64,000 nucleotides of DNA, taken from Brevundimonas goettingensis. Its GTDB lineage: Bacteria; Pseudomonadota; Alphaproteobacteria; Caulobacterales; Caulobacteraceae. How positions within the stretch are numbered: the first letter of the stretch is position 1; every line of letters starts with the position of its first letter. The stretch is taken from assembly GCF_017487405.1 (NCBI RefSeq), contig NZ_CP062222.1, forward strand, positions 3,729,501 to 3,793,500, read 5' to 3'. The notes beneath the pieces are model-generated. The model was given only the letters and a program-made list of their open reading frames with translations. It was not told the DNA's origin and did not search any database. The position numbers were made by a program, and so were the translations under genes. Of the stretch, positions 44,044 through 52,851 are shown piece after piece.

Positions 44044-44205
44044 TCCGGATTCCCTTATGCCGCTCCGGCTGTCACCCGCGTCATCGACCATCCGCGACCT
44101 GGACGCGCCCGGCAGGGGGGATCAAGGGGATGCGCCCGGTCGGACGATGAAGATTCACTAACCTATTTGTCGCTCGCCCGGCAAACGGAACGGGCGTGTC
44201 GGCCA

Positions 44206-45162
44206 TCAGGCCGAAGCGACGGCGGCGTCGGCAAGAACGTCGCGCAACATCTGGTCCAGAGTGCGCGTCGGTCGCCAGCCGGTAGTCTCGGAAAGACGCC
44301 GGGCGTCGACGCACGCCATTGGGATGTCGAGGGGCCGCAGGCGCGCGGGGTCCACCACGACCGAGGCCTGGCTGCCGGACAATTCCAGCAGGCGGTCCAG
44401 AAGGTCTGAAATCACCCGCGGAATCCCGGAGGCGATGTTGAAGACCGAACGTTCGGGCAAGGTCGGCGCCGCGGCGATCAGGCTCATATAGGCGTCGATC
44501 GCGTCGTCCACGTGCAGGAAGTCGCGCTTGGCGGACAGGTTGCCGACGTGGATTTCGGCAGCGCCCGCGCGGATCTGCTCGGCGAACGACGGCAGTACGA
44601 AGCGGGGATCCTGGCCGGCGCCCCCCTGGTTGGAGGGGCGGGCGACGATCAGTTTGCAGCTGTCCAGAACGTCGGCGAACATCATCTCCGCCGCCAGCTT
44701 TGAGCGGGCGTAGGCGGTCAGGGGCTCCGGAACGGTGTCCTCTGAAACCGGGAAGTCGCCGAAGGCGCCGCCATAGACTTCCGAGGAGCTGGCGTAGAGC
44801 AGGGTGGCGTCGGGCGTATGGGTCGCCATGGCCCGGGCCAACGCCAGGCTGCCGCCGAAATTGACCGCCCATGTCGTGCCTGCGGTCCTGATCGCCTGTC
44901 CGACCGAGGCCCGTGCAGCCAGGTGGATCACCAGGTCGGGGCGAACCTCGGCGACGGCGGCGGCAACCGAGGCACCGTCCTCCAGGTCGATCTGGATCTC
45001 CGACAGGCCTTGCTGATTCGGCGCCCCCGAATGCCCGGCGGCGACCAGCCGCGATCCGGCCGGCAGGGCATCGCGCAGCCGTCGGCTGAGCCGACGGCCG
45101 ACGAAGCCGGTGCTGCCCGTGATCATGACCACGGCGGGAGCCGGATTGACCTCAGAAAACAA
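44206..45162 (-). CDS. rmd: GDP-4-dehydro-6-deoxy-mannose reductase-like SDR (Rmd)
   Basis: An extended SDR with MITGSTGFVGRRLS, VIHLAARASVGQA, YASSSEVYGGAFG, AYARSKLAAEM with the catalytic Tyr-Lys, and NLSAKRDFLHVDDAIDAY. The last is the hallmark of GDP-mannose-derived reductases. It lies 48 bases downstream of gmd and probably reduces the 4-keto sugar to GDP-D-rhamnose. GDP-fucose synthase is less likely, as it usually has a different active-site pattern. The start is uncertain: TTG 45162 with GGGA about 9 bases upstream is chosen (318 residues); GTG 45132, ATG 45126 and TTG 45192 are possible. Confidence 0.82.
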   Translation of the reverse strand: MFSEVNPAPAVVMITGSTGFVGRRLSRRLRDALPAGSRLVAAGHSGAPNQQGLSEIQIDLEDGASVAAAVAEVRPDLVIHLAARASVGQAIRTAGTTWAVNFGGSLALARAMATHTPDATLLYASSSEVYGGAFGDFPVSEDTVPEPLTAYARSKLAAEMMFADVLDSCKLIVARPSNQGGAGQDPRFVLPSFAEQIRAGAAEIHVGNLSAKRDFLHVDDAIDAYMSLIAAAPTLPERSVFNIASGIPRVISDLLDRLLELSGSQASVVVDPARLRPLDIPMACVDARRLSETTGWRPTRTLDQMLRDVLADAAVASA

Positions 45163-45210
45163 GACTTCGGTTCCCTGGAATTCGCGACGCAACGGGGTAC
45201 GGGACAGGGA

Positions 45211-46200
<990 letters not shown>

Positions 46201-46261
46201 TCAGGATCCTTCGTCTTGTCATCAGGGGTCTGCGACCCCGTTTCGGGTTTTAAAAGGCGGC

Positions 46262-46594
46262 TCAGGACTGCGCCGTCGCCAGGAATTTGTCATTCGGCGC
46301 GGACGGCGCCTTGACCACCACGGTGACGCAGTCGGTCAGTGCGAGGAAGTCGGTTGTCTCACCCGGTTCGATCGTCAGGATGTCCCCCGCCGACCAATCC
46401 TTGCCTAGCATACGCACCGATCCGCTGACGATGGCCGTTATCTCGGTGGCTACCCTATGAAAATGCGCAGCTTCGTGGTCGCCAGCCCTATAATGTTTAA
46501 TGGCGACTTCGCAATCCGTAGATCGCAACACATGCGGGTCGAAATCGCCCACGAACCAACCTTTGGTCATTCCTTCGAGGCGGTCATGACGCAT
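46262..46594 (-). CDS. Cupin-domain protein
   Basis: The 110-residue protein has one cupin barrel: CEVAIKHYRAGDHEAAHFHRVATEITAIVSGSVRML for the first motif with two histidines and a glutamate, then GDILTIEPGETTDFLAL for the second motif. Small cupins in polysaccharide loci often are sugar or sugar-acid isomerases or binding proteins. The reaction here is unknown. Its ATG overlaps the upstream nucleotidyltransferase gene by 11 bases, with GAGGAAG as the ribosome-binding site. It is the last gene of the five-gene cassette, and its base composition is slightly less GC-rich than its neighbours. Confidence 0.8.
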   Translation of the reverse strand: MRHDRLEGMTKGWFVGDFDPHVLRSTDCEVAIKHYRAGDHEAAHFHRVATEITAIVSGSVRMLGKDWSAGDILTIEPGETTDFLALTDCVTVVVKAPSAPNDKFLATAQS

Positions 46595-47330
46595 GGCGCT
46601 TCCTCTCGTCGATCTGATAGTCGAGGCTGAGCACCTGACGTTGGTCCTTCAGCGGGTGATAGAGCTGCGGGTCGATGGCGGTAACCGCGATCCGCTTGTT
46701 CCGGAGCACCATCTCGTTCAGCGAGGGGCTGATGTAGAAGACGCCGTTCAGGTGCGCGTCCTTCAGTATCATCCGCTGGACGCTGTCGATGAAGTCGCGC
46801 GCGCGGGCGTACCAGTAGAAGCCTGCGTTGGCCTGCCGGCTGATGGGGCGCTTTTCCGCCGCCTCCAGCACCCAGCCGTCGGCGTCGGTGGTGACGAACG
46901 AATAGCGCGGATGCAGGGAATCGAAGGTCAGGATGCCGGCGTCGGCCTGTCGCGTCCGGAAGCCGGCGACCACGGCGTCGTAGTCGACCTCGATATGATC
47001 CGTCGCGCTGACAATGATCAGTTCTTCGTCCAGGTTGATATGGCTGATCGCCAGCAGGGCCGTGCAGGCGGCGCCGGCCGTGCGCCGGCGCACCTCGACC
47101 ACGGCCGCGTCGGAGGCGAGCTGGCGGGCGATATCGTCGACGTGCTGGGCGTCGATGTCGGCCCCGCGGAAGGCGAAGATGAATTTCGACCCTTCCTGAA
47201 GTCGCAGGGCATTGACCTGCCGCTCCAGCAGGAGCTTGCCGTCGATCTCCGAGAGCCAGATCGGATAGCCGGCCGGCGCATCCGGAGCCGTCGTGTCACC
47301 GCCGCCGGCGGCCAGGATCAGGATGTTCAT
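46584..47330 (-). CDS. Nucleotidyltransferase-like (GT-A fold) protein 2 of the cassette
   Basis: The 248-residue protein starts MNILILAAGGGDTTAPDAP, a nucleotidyltransferase opening that lacks the usual GxGxRL loop but keeps the AAGG. PIWLSEIDGKLLLERQVNAL, IIVSATDHIEVDYDAVV (the N/D-x-D-like metal site), GILTFDSLHPRYSFV and NAGFYWYARARDFI follow. This resembles the second nucleotidyltransferase that accompanies HAD phosphatases in capsule loci. It may bind rather than turn over a nucleotide sugar. It overlaps the HAD gene by 4 bases. Confidence 0.75.
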   Translation of the reverse strand: MNILILAAGGGDTTAPDAPAGYPIWLSEIDGKLLLERQVNALRLQEGSKFIFAFRGADIDAQHVDDIARQLASDAAVVEVRRRTAGAACTALLAISHINLDEELIIVSATDHIEVDYDAVVAGFRTRQADAGILTFDSLHPRYSFVTTDADGWVLEAAEKRPISRQANAGFYWYARARDFIDSVQRMILKDAHLNGVFYISPSLNEMVLRNKRIAVTAIDPQLYHPLKDQRQVLSLDYQIDERKRHAS

Positions 47331-47956
47331 GCGCCCCGCTCCTCGATCTCGAGAATGCGGGCGTCGATATTGGCCAGGTTGACGTCTTCCACGCCCCTGA
47401 CCACCAGGACGTGGGCGCCAGAGGCCCGGGCGGCCCGAATGCCGTGGTCATTGTCCTCGACGATCAGCGTTTCTTCCGGCGCCACGCCCAGCCGCTCCAT
47501 GGCCAGGGTGTAGATATCGGGTTCGGGCTTGGGCCTGGCGACATCCTCATTGGACAGCATCAGCTTCAGATAGGCATCCAGCCCGGACTTGCGCATCATG
47601 GTCTCCACGCTGTTGCGCACGGAGTTGGAGGCCACCGCCAGCTTCAGACCGCGCCGCGACAGTGTGGAAAGGGCGTATTCGTGGATAAAGGTGGGTTTGC
47701 ACAGCGCGTGCACGATCTCCATCGTGTAGTTCTGCTTCAGCTCGTTGACGAAGCTGTGCAGTTCCAGCGGAAACCGTTCCGTGATGGTCAGCAACTCAAG
47801 TTTGCGACGAGTCGGAAGGCCATCGAAGGTCGTCAGATGGTCCGCCAGGCTGATCTCGAGGCCGAACAGCCGCAGGGCGCGGTTCAGGGCCTCGTAGTGC
47901 CAATCCTTGGCGTCGATCAGGACGCCGTCCATGTCGAAGACGACAGCCTTGATCAT
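47327..47956 (-). CDS. HAD-family phosphatase of the cassette
   Basis: The 209-residue protein has HAD motif I VFDMDGVLIDAKDWHYEALN near residue 7, motif II ASNSVRNS, motif III around KPEPDIYTLA and motif IV IVEDNDHGIRAARASG. A four-helix cap (LADHLTTFDGLPTRRKLE) lies between motifs I and II, as in beta-phosphoglucomutase-like phosphatases. It probably removes phosphate from a sugar or polyol phosphate in the cassette's pathway. It overlaps both neighbours by 4 bases. Confidence 0.85.
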   Translation of the reverse strand: MIKAVVFDMDGVLIDAKDWHYEALNRALRLFGLEISLADHLTTFDGLPTRRKLELLTITERFPLELHSFVNELKQNYTMEIVHALCKPTFIHEYALSTLSRRGLKLAVASNSVRNSVETMMRKSGLDAYLKLMLSNEDVARPKPEPDIYTLAMERLGVAPEETLIVEDNDHGIRAARASGAHVLVVRGVEDVNLANIDARILEIEERGA

Positions 47957-48567
47957 GCGAAATGGCTCCGGGCGAGGTCGGGCCGGTCGGTACAGAGCAT
48001 GAGTTGTCCTTCAGTGTCCGAAAAGCCCTTGAGTAGCGGCCACAGGGTGTCCGGATCGCGGCCATGCAGTTCGGGCGAAACGACGCAGACCCGTTTCCCG
48101 GCGGCCAGATGCGTTTCGATCACCGACCGGTCGAACCAGATAGGGCCGAACGAATCCAGCCACACGCCCGCCGCCTGATCGTAAAGGATCGGGGTGGTCT
48201 CGATATCGCTGTGCCGGGTCAGGAAGGGCAGGCTGGCCGTCGCATACCGCAGAGTTTCCGGCCCCGACATGTCGAAGGCGAACCAGTCGATGTCGCGACC
48301 CGCGAAGGCGCGGGCCAGAGCGTCCGACAGGCCGTCGGACTTGACGTTCACCGCCAGGGGCAGGCCCTTGCCCTCGAACAGGTCCAGCACCTCTGACCAG
48401 GGCTGCGCGCCTGTAAGCGCGGGATCGTGCGACACGACCAGATCGCCGACCAGGTCGCGCACATCGGTTTCGGTCCCGAAGGCCTCCGCAACGGTGCGTT
48501 CGAAGGCGACGGGCCGGTTCTTTTCGTCAGGCGTGCGCCAGAAGCCCCGATGGCTCAGGATGATCAT
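47953..48567 (-). CDS. GDPD-like phosphodiesterase, short form
   Basis: The 204-residue protein starts MIILSHRGFWRTPDEKNRPV and keeps the glycerophosphodiester phosphodiesterase signatures: His-Arg at residues 6-7, the acidic ETDVRD, and VVSHDPALTG with the second catalytic His. It is shorter than usual (about 250 residues) and has no signal peptide, so it acts in the cytoplasm. Genes of this form between a nucleotidyltransferase and a HAD phosphatase suggest it processes a phosphodiester intermediate, not lipid head groups. It overlaps both neighbours by 4 bases. Confidence 0.78.
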   Translation of the reverse strand: MIILSHRGFWRTPDEKNRPVAFERTVAEAFGTETDVRDLVGDLVVSHDPALTGAQPWSEVLDLFEGKGLPLAVNVKSDGLSDALARAFAGRDIDWFAFDMSGPETLRYATASLPFLTRHSDIETTPILYDQAAGVWLDSFGPIWFDRSVIETHLAAGKRVCVVSPELHGRDPDTLWPLLKGFSDTEGQLMLCTDRPDLARSHFA

Positions 48568-49316
48568 GCGGTGGCTCGCAAGGGCGCCGAGACATCAAGC
48601 GAGAGGAACAGTTCCAGATCGGCGGGCGTGCCGAGGCCGTACATGCCCTCGGCCTCGGCGCCGATGTTGTAGGTCGCGACCTGCTGCCCCTCGGCGATCA
48701 GCTCGTTGTAGACTGGCGCCACGTAGAACTCGCCGTTGACGCGACGATCCGCCGCGATCATCTCGTCCGCCGCACGGACGAAATCAGCGCCCGAGCCGAA
48801 ATTATAGATGCCGACGGTGGCCTCGTTGGAGATGACCTCCTTTTCGACGACGCGGGTGACGCGGCCGGCCTCGTCGAGGCCGACGAACGACCATTTCGGA
48901 TCGTCGGCGCGCATGGTCATGATCAGTCCGTCGACCCCGTCCTGGGCCGCCAGATAGTTGTCGATGGGGATGTCGACGTACTGATCGCTGTTTGCGATCA
49001 TGATCGGATCAGCGTCGATCAGGTCCCGGGCCTTGAGGACGGTGCAGGCCGCGCCCTCGGTCACGCCGTCGATCTCGATGATCTCGCAGCCCGGCGCCCA
49101 GGCCTGGAGGCGCTCGCGCAGCCCGTAAGCGGCGACGTGTTCGGCCTGGCAGATGAAGATGAACCGGTGCGGTCGCGACGGCGTCAGGTTGTCGATGACG
49201 ACCTTGATCATCGGCGATTCACCGACCGGGATCAGCGGCTTGGGATCCTGGTAGCCGACAGCGCTGAAGCGGCTGCCGCGTCCCGCCATCGGTATGATGA
49301 TCGATAGAAGGCTCAT
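48564..49316 (-). CDS. Nucleotidyltransferase 1 of the cassette (sugar-phosphate NTP transferase family)
   Basis: The 250-residue protein has the full nucleotidyltransferase opening IIIPMAGRGSRFSAVGYQDPK, PLIPVGESPMIKVVIDNL, GAACTVLKARDLI, the metal site IANSDQYVDI, WSFVGLDEAGRVTRVVEK, and NGEFYVAPVYNELI. It closely resembles the small dTDP-glucose-pyrophosphorylase-like enzymes in capsule loci. It starts a tight five-gene operon. I choose ATG 49316; the frame remains open far upstream, but that part has no conserved sequence. The nucleotide and phosphate substrate are unknown. Confidence 0.85.
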   Translation of the reverse strand: MSLLSIIIPMAGRGSRFSAVGYQDPKPLIPVGESPMIKVVIDNLTPSRPHRFIFICQAEHVAAYGLRERLQAWAPGCEIIEIDGVTEGAACTVLKARDLIDADPIMIANSDQYVDIPIDNYLAAQDGVDGLIMTMRADDPKWSFVGLDEAGRVTRVVEKEVISNEATVGIYNFGSGADFVRAADEMIAADRRVNGEFYVAPVYNELIAEGQQVATYNIGAEAEGMYGLGTPADLELFLSLDVSAPLRATA

Positions 49317-49413
49317 CGGTTTCCGTTGCTGAACGTTGAGGCGACCGCCGGATCGGGGTCTAGGCTGGACCGTTCGGTTTGTAAATTGCCGATAGTCGCC
49401 CGCTGCGCCGGGA

Positions 49414-49436
49414 CCGCCGGTTGTACACGCCGGCGG
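49414..49436. promoter_or_regulatory. Inverted repeat in the divergent region before the cassette
   Basis: Perfect 7-bp arms CCGCCGG (49414-49420) and CCGGCGG (49430-49436) around 9 bases, within the 210-bp divergent region between the cassette and the gene at 49527. Confidence 0.35.
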
Positions 49437-49468
49437 CGAACACTGGTCCGCAAGCAAATCGCCAGACA

Positions 49469-49493
49469 CCGCTTGCCAACCCCGGGCAAGCGG
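49469..49493. promoter_or_regulatory. Perfect 9-bp inverted repeat upstream of the 49527 gene
   Basis: Arms CCGCTTGCC (49469-49477) and GGCAAGCGG (49485-49493) with a 7-base loop, 33 bases before the GTG start at 49527. No T tract follows, so an operator or leader hairpin is more likely than a terminator. Confidence 0.45.
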
Positions 49494-49526
49494 TAAACAT
49501 AGGATGCGCCGCAGCCCGAGAGTTCC

Positions 49527-50330
49527 GTGTCCAAACCGCCTGTCGTCGCCATCGTCTGTCGAGGTCCGTTGAGGACTCCGATGGAACATCTTGCCCGCCG
49601 GATCGATAATCTTCGTGGTGAATTCACCGCCGCCGGGGTCGAGACGCGGGTCTTTCTTGCGACCTGGAACCAGCCATTCAACGGCGTTGACGAGATCGTT
49701 TTTGGCGACCGGTTCGACGACGTCATGATGATTCAGCCTCCCACTGAGGAGGAGGTGGTGGAGATGATCGGCCTGACGACCCTGGCCGACGACCGCTTCG
49801 GGGTGCGCAACACCTTCTACCAGTATTTCCTGGCGCGGCTGGCGCTGAACGCCGTCAATCTGACCGGGGACTACGACTTCATCGTCCACACCCGGTCCGA
49901 CCTGAACATCGCCCTCGGCCCGTTCTTGCCGGAATGGCTCGCGCGCCCTGATCTCTATACGACCATCCATTGTCGCGAGGACGGCCAGGCCTTCATCAAC
50001 GACCAGTTTTCCGTGGCGGGGCCGAAGGTCATGCTCGATGCCTGGACCTACCGGTCGTTGGAGGATCTGCGGGAGCTGTTCTCCACCGCGGTCATTCCCG
50101 AGGACATCCTCCAGTCCATGCTGACCCGATCGGGGATCACGGCGCGCCAGATCCAGATCACCCAGTGGGAACTGGATCCCGTGCGCGGGTCGCCCTACGA
50201 GCCGGCGCCGGCGCCGGCCCCGCCCGAACCTGAACTCGTCCCCGTGGAATCGGTCGCCGCCTTCGAGCCGGTCGCCGCGCCGGAAAGCCAACCAGAGAAT
50301 GCGCCGGTGACGGCGATCGATGCGGTCTGA
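49527..50330 (+). CDS. WavE-like putative glycosyltransferase
   Basis: I do not recognise this firmly. The 267-residue protein has VVAIVCRGPLRTPMEHLA, FLATWNQPFNGVDEIVFGD, FGVRNTFYQYFLARLALN, YDFIVHTRSDLNIALGPFLP and FINDQFSVAGPKVML. The order WxQ-D...N-x-x-x-Q-x...Y-x-x-x-x-x-R-S-D resembles WavE-family lipopolysaccharide synthesis proteins, in which the R-x-D region is the sugar-nucleotide metal site. The last 50 residues are Pro/Ala/Glu-rich and look disordered. Start is GTG 49527 with GAGAG upstream. It lies alone on the plus strand between the minus-strand cassette and the WcbI-like gene. Confidence 0.6.
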   Translation: MSKPPVVAIVCRGPLRTPMEHLARRIDNLRGEFTAAGVETRVFLATWNQPFNGVDEIVFGDRFDDVMMIQPPTEEEVVEMIGLTTLADDRFGVRNTFYQYFLARLALNAVNLTGDYDFIVHTRSDLNIALGPFLPEWLARPDLYTTIHCREDGQAFINDQFSVAGPKVMLDAWTYRSLEDLRELFSTAVIPEDILQSMLTRSGITARQIQITQWELDPVRGSPYEPAPAPAPPEPELVPVESVAAFEPVAAPESQPENAPVTAIDAV

Positions 50331-50344
50331 GCCGCGGCTCCCGC

Positions 50345-51583
50345 CTATTTGTTCACGAGCGACAGAAGAGTCTTCCTGGCCCGTTTCCAACCAGCGGGCC
50401 TGGGCTGAGGCGTCTGCGGCGTCGCGTCGGGACGGCGCGGGCGTTCTGGCGCAGCGATCACTGGAGGGGCGTCGACTTCCAGGCCAGTGCGGGCGCGGAA
50501 GCCTTCGACGCCGCCGGTCTGGGCGAACTCGGCCGAGTTGACGAAGACGGCGATGACCACCTCAGGTCCATGCCGACGCAGGGTCTGGAGATGGTGGAAG
50601 ACCTCGTCGGAGCTGGGCGAGCGGTTGTTGAACACCTTGTAGAGGGCCTCGATGAGGGGCCGCTCGTCATGGGTGACTTCCACCGCCCGGGCCCGGCGAT
50701 AGCGGTCGAGATAGGCGTTGATTTCCAGGTCCACCGCCACGCCCGTCGCGACGGCTTCGGGGCCGAGCGACTTGTAGATCGCGAAGACCTCGCGGAAGAA
50801 ATCGCGCCGGGTCTCGATCCGTCCATCGACCCGGACCTCGTCCAGCCAGACCCCCGCGCCGGTATGGCCCAACGCCAGGAGGGTCGACAGATAGGGGGGC
50901 ATGACGAATCCGTCGAGCATGTCGACGCCTTCCAGCCGGGCGCGCTCGGGCCGTTCCAGCTTGTCGAGCGCCTGATCCGCCAGCTCGCACATCACCGAAC
51001 GAGTGGGATGGTTCACCGTGTGCAGAGGCTGTTCCGTGGTCAGCCGCCCCGCGATGATCTCGGAGACGCGCAGGTCAGTCGCGGCGGCGTGCTCGCGACG
51101 CATCAGCTCTAGCGTGGTCTGGGACAGTTCGGCATGAACCAGTCCGGCGGGCAGAAAATCGGACGTGCTGGTGTCGTCCACGAATTGGTCCGCCTCCTTG
51201 CCGCGCAGGAAATAGTCCAGGGCGTGGGCGTCGTGATAGGCCAGCCGGCCGTTGTGCCAGGCTGTCATCGCGAAACACTGCGGCAGCTGACCCCGGTGAT
51301 AGACGACGGGGAAGGTCAGGATCTTGGCGTCTGAACGGGCATTGGCCCTGATCCATTGGGTCGAAAGAATCTCGGTGCCGCGGTAGTTCTCACCAACGGG
51401 CTGGGCCAGGATGACGTCCGCGGTAGCGACGTCGCGGCGATAGTCCTCGACCTCGGCATCCAGGTCGATGCTGAACACCTGACGCGTCACCACCTCGACC
51501 GAAGGACCGCAGGCTTCGGCCAGCAGGTCGCCGAGCGTGGGCGCCTGACAGTTGCCGTGCACGTAGATTTTCAAGCTCTTCAT
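50345..51583 (-). CDS. WcbI-family polysaccharide biosynthesis protein with DUF4214-like C-terminal helices
   Basis: The 412-residue protein opens with KIYVHGNCQAPTLGDLLAE, the WcbI family signature GNCQ. VILAQPVGENYRGTEIL, FPVVYHRGQLPQCF and SQTTLELMRREHAAATDLRVS follow, the last resembling the WcbI helical region. WcbI is needed for capsule synthesis in Burkholderia, where an acetyltransferase-like role has been proposed. Residues about 300-350 (LIEALYKVFNNRSPSSDEVF...VFVNSAEFA) resemble one DUF4214 repeat, and the tail is Pro/Arg-rich. It faces the 49527 gene, 14 bases apart. Confidence 0.75.
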   Translation of the reverse strand: MKSLKIYVHGNCQAPTLGDLLAEACGPSVEVVTRQVFSIDLDAEVEDYRRDVATADVILAQPVGENYRGTEILSTQWIRANARSDAKILTFPVVYHRGQLPQCFAMTAWHNGRLAYHDAHALDYFLRGKEADQFVDDTSTSDFLPAGLVHAELSQTTLELMRREHAAATDLRVSEIIAGRLTTEQPLHTVNHPTRSVMCELADQALDKLERPERARLEGVDMLDGFVMPPYLSTLLALGHTGAGVWLDEVRVDGRIETRRDFFREVFAIYKSLGPEAVATGVAVDLEINAYLDRYRRARAVEVTHDERPLIEALYKVFNNRSPSSDEVFHHLQTLRRHGPEVVIAVFVNSAEFAQTGGVEGFRARTGLEVDAPPVIAAPERPRRPDATPQTPQPRPAGWKRARKTLLSLVNK

Positions 51584-51672
51584 CCGAAACGCGGAGACCG
51601 CATCCGTTCGACCTTTCGATCCTGCAGCGGGCGCCTGTCAAGACGGCCCGCGGGCGAACCGGGGCGCCGCGC

Positions 51673-52851
51673 TCAGAACGGCAGCTGGTCGCGGGATGCG
51701 AGGCTGTCGATCAGGGCGGCCTTCAGCGCCGGGCCGGAAAGGGTGGATCGCGAACCGTTCAGAACGCCCGAAATCCGGTCGGCCATGGCGGCGTGGTCCG
51801 AGGGACCCACGCATAGATCAGGGTTCAGATTGATCTCGGGACAGGAGGAGACGTTGGACGAGATCACCGGCACCCCGTGGTTCTGGGCCTCCAGGATGGG
51901 CAAGCCCAAGCCCTCGTAGAAGGAGGGAAACACCAAGGCGTCGGCCTCGGCGTAGAGACGCGCCAGACAGTCGTCGGACGCCTGGCGGAACCAGCGCACC
52001 CGGTGCCCTGAGGCCGCCAGGGCGTCGAAGAAGCGGGCGACCTGTTTCAACGGCACGCGCTCGCGGCCGACGACATCGATGTCAAAGCCTTCGCCCGTCT
52101 GCGCGGCCCGCTCCAGACTGGCGCGGGCGCCGCTGAAATTCTTGCGGATATCCAGAACATTCACCAGCAACAGGCGTTTGCGTTCGCCCGCGCGGCCGAT
52201 GTCGACCTTCACCCGGGCGCCGGGGTCGGGAATGAAGGGAATGACGGAGCGCACCTTGTCGCCCTCCGCCCCTTCCAGCCGATAGAAGGCGACGAAGTCG
52301 CGAGCACTGCTCTGACTGACGCAGAGAATTCGGGTGGCGTTGCGAATATAGGCCCGATAGCCGAGGTCGTGATCATGGGCGAAGGCGTAGATGTCCATCA
52401 CCGCCCCCAGGTTCAGGGCGCCGCAGGCGACGAGATTGGGCACCATGTCGTGAACGATGCCGATGGTGAAGGCGACATCGGGCATGCCCTGGCGGCACAG
52501 CCAGGGATCGGTCAGGACCGAGATCTCGAAATCCTCGATCCGGACGGCGTTCCGGGTCCAGCGGAAGACCCTGGGGGCGCGCGGCGCGGCGAACCGGTCC
52601 GGGAGGGGCAGGCCGGAAGCGGACGTCCAGTCCGGGGCGTCGTCCCGGCGATCGCCGACCATGGCCAGGGTCTGGTCCAGCGACAGGGCGGGGCCGCGCA
52701 GGATTCGCCCGTCTTCGGGCGTGCCGAGGGTGACGGAATAGCCGGCCCGCTGCAGCTGACGCCAATAGTGGAAGGTGACCCGGCGCACACCGACATGTTC
52801 GGTCAGGAAGTCGCGGTCGACGATCAGGATGGCGGTCTTCGACATCGTCAT
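51673..52851 (-). CDS. GT4-family glycosyltransferase
   Basis: The 392-residue GT-B protein has VGVRRVTFHYWRQLQ at its N-terminus, IGIVHDMVPNLVACG, ILCVSQSSARDFVAFY, LLLVNVLDIRKNFSGARASL and the donor-binding FPSFYEGLGLPILEAQNHGVPVISSNVSSCPE. This places it in GT4 with mannosyl and rhamnosyl transferases. The ATG at 52851 overlaps the upstream gene's stop (ATGA); this coupling decides the start over the longer frame. It probably extends the capsule or surface polysaccharide. The linkage is unknown. Confidence 0.87.
   Translation of the reverse strand: MTMSKTAILIVDRDFLTEHVGVRRVTFHYWRQLQRAGYSVTLGTPEDGRILRGPALSLDQTLAMVGDRRDDAPDWTSASGLPLPDRFAAPRAPRVFRWTRNAVRIEDFEISVLTDPWLCRQGMPDVAFTIGIVHDMVPNLVACGALNLGAVMDIYAFAHDHDLGYRAYIRNATRILCVSQSSARDFVAFYRLEGAEGDKVRSVIPFIPDPGARVKVDIGRAGERKRLLLVNVLDIRKNFSGARASLERAAQTGEGFDIDVVGRERVPLKQVARFFDALAASGHRVRWFRQASDDCLARLYAEADALVFPSFYEGLGLPILEAQNHGVPVISSNVSSCPEINLNPDLCVGPSDHAAMADRISGVLNGSRSTLSGPALKAALIDSLASRDQLPF

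Noticed and set aside
49317..50390. Upstream extension of nucleotidyltransferase 1 to a 608-residue protein
   Set aside because: The extra 358 codons run antisense through the 49527 gene and show no conserved sequence; the enzyme motif starts right after ATG 49316.
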